DNA from: Clostridia bacterium
GTDB lineage: Bacteria > Bacillota > Clostridia > Oscillospirales > CAG-272
Assembly: GCA_017629925.1 (NCBI GenBank)
Contig: JAGBWH010000011.1
Coordinates: forward strand, 1 to 14,168
Direction: 5' to 3'
DNA: 14,168 bases
Shown here: in pieces, positions 13,159 through 14,168 of the stretch
Position numbering within the stretch: position 1 is the stretch's first letter
How the letters are laid out: every line of letters begins with the position of its first letter
Position numbers and translations under genes: made by a program
Notes under the pieces: model-generated
Told to the model about the DNA's origin: nothing
The model's database searches: none
Seen by the model: the letters and a program-made list of their open reading frames with translations, nothing else

Positions 13159-14168
13159 ATGGCATATTTAACAGATATTGAAATTGCACAAGCGTGCAAA
13201 ATGAAACCCATTGAAGAGATTGCAAAGGTCGCCCACATCCCCACAGAGTTACTCGAGCCATACGGAAAATACAAAGCAAAAGTGCCCCTCTCCCTGCTTC
13301 AGAGTGACCGCCCTGACGGTAAACTGATTTTGGTGACCGCAATGACGCCCACCCCCGCAGGCGAAGGCAAGACCACCACCACCATTGGCTTGGCAGATGG
13401 TCTGAGACGGATTGGTAAAGAGAGCGTGTGTGCACTGCGCGAGCCTTCTCTTGGGCCTGTGTTTGGCATCAAGGGGGGTGCTGCGGGTGGCGGTTACGCC
13501 CAAGTTGTTCCCATGGAAGATATTAACCTGCATTTCACAGGAGATTTCCATGCCATTGGAGCCGCCAATAACCTACTTGCCGCTATGCTGGATAATCATA
13601 TCTATCAAGGCAATGCGCTGGGCATTGACCCTCGTCGCATTACTTGGCGCCGTTGTGTGGATATGAATGACCGTCAACTGAGATATGTGGTAGACGGTTT
13701 GGGTGGCCGTGTCAATGGCGTACCTCGCGAGGATGGCTATGACATCACCGTGGCGTCCGAAATTATGGCGGTGCTGTGTCTTTCTTCCTCTATTTCCGAC
13801 CTAAAAAAGAGAATTGGCTCGATTATCGTGGGATATACCTATGATGGCAAGCCTGTGACTTGCAAACAACTCAACGCTGATGGCGCAATGACAGCACTCC
13901 TCAAAGATGCTATTCTGCCTAATCTTGTGCAAACGCTGGAAGGCACACCTGCTTTTGTGCATGGTGGTCCTTTTGCCAATATCGCACATGGATGCAATTC
14001 CGTGATTGCCACAAGGATGGCACTAAAAATGGGCGAATACACCGTAACAGAAGCGGGATTTGGTGCAGATTTGGGGGCTGAAAAGTTCCTTGATATCAAA
14101 TGCCGTGTGACGGGCTTGTCCCCTGCCGCCGTTGTGGTCGTTGCCACCGTAAGAGCGCTGAAAATGCA
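13159..14168 (+). CDS. fhs: Formate-tetrahydrofolate ligase (partial, 3' end outside window)
   Basis: ATP-dependent ligase joining formate to tetrahydrofolate to give 10-formyl-tetrahydrofolate, for purine synthesis and for the methyl branch of the Wood-Ljungdahl pathway in acetogens. The reading frame from ATG 13159 is open to the window edge, giving 336 of about 556 expected residues. Visible are the FTHFS P-loop [13 protein letters not shown] at 63-75, [19 protein letters not shown] near 94-112, [19 protein letters not shown], and [13 protein letters not shown] followed by [13 protein letters not shown], all hallmarks of the family. GAGG at 13147-13150 is 8 nt before the start, and purB ends 15 nt upstream. 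Both genes need or feed 10-formyl-THF-dependent purine synthesis, which explains the pairing. Only the C-terminus is missing, because of the window end, not a mutation. Confidence 0.97.
   Translation, partial: MAYLTDIEIAQACKMKPIEEIAKVAHIPTELLEPYGKYKAKVPLSLLQSDRPDGKLILVTAMTPTPAGEGKTTTTIGLADGLRRIGKESVCALREPSLGPVFGIKGGAAGGGYAQVVPMEDINLHFTGDFHAIGAANNLLAAMLDNHIYQGNALGIDPRRITWRRCVDMNDRQLRYVVDGLGGRVNGVPREDGYDITVASEIMAVLCLSSSISDLKKRIGSIIVGYTYDGKPVTCKQLNADGAMTALLKDAILPNLVQTLEGTPAFVHGGPFANIAHGCNSVIATRMALKMGEYTVTEAGFGADLGAEKFLDIKCRVTGLSPAAVVVVATVRALKM

Noticed and set aside
1..14168. CRISPR array, tRNA, rRNA, insertion sequence or phage genes
   Set aside because: Both strands were read for repeats, transposase motifs and RNA-gene signatures; none was found.

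Overview
The window looks like a stretch of core chromosome from an anaerobic member of the Firmicutes, probably class Clostridia. The evidence is the gene content: an oxygen-sensitive ferredoxin-linked indolepyruvate oxidoreductase, formate-tetrahydrofolate ligase, YqeG, a pepP-efp pair and a clostridial CD1247-type zinc-ribbon protein. Strong Shine-Dalgarno sequences, sigma-A-type promoters and AT-rich intergenic DNA between moderately GC-balanced genes agree with this. I see no transposase, phage gene, CRISPR array, tRNA or rRNA, and genus or species cannot be judged from the sequence alone.

Layout. (1) 66-4795, plus strand: a five-gene operon of iorA, iorB, an arylacetate/phenylacetate-CoA ligase, a tandem-ACT regulatory protein and a small P-loop kinase. 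It ends at a long palindromic terminator shared with (2). (2) 4951-5235, minus strand: a one-TM NfeD-like membrane protein. (3) 5580-5810, plus strand: a stand-alone acyl carrier protein with a strong promoter, helically phased T-tracts upstream and a 13-bp terminator downstream. (4) 5899-6231, minus strand: a degenerate Smr-like protein, transcribed divergently from (5), with only 32 nt between the two start codons. (5) 6264-7421, plus strand: a cation diffusion facilitator with a duplicated C-terminal domain. (6) 11400-7687, minus strand: a probable operon of yqeG, an endonuclease IV-like gene, a Xaa-Pro peptidase, efp and the CD1247-like protein. The first three genes overlap by 4 and 11 nt, and a second strong promoter lies in front of efp. 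(7) 11710 to the window end, plus strand: purB followed 15 nt later by fhs, which is cut off by the window edge.

How the genes fit together. The first operon joins a CoA ligase that activates aryl acids to an enzyme that interconverts arylacetyl-CoA and arylpyruvate, with an amino-acid-sensing ACT protein beside them. This suggests aryl-acid salvage into aromatic amino acids, or the reverse fermentative route. The minus-strand operon is a housekeeping set for ribosome assembly, translation elongation, proline-peptide turnover and possibly DNA repair. The last pair links purine synthesis with production of 10-formyl-tetrahydrofolate.

Nothing here is clearly a new defence or mobile system. The items most worth a second look are the aryl-acid operon with its uncharacterised kinase, the Cys-rich tail of the CD1247-like protein, the endonuclease IV homologue lacking one metal ligand, a possible small RNA after the CDF gene, and the phased T-tracts before acpP.
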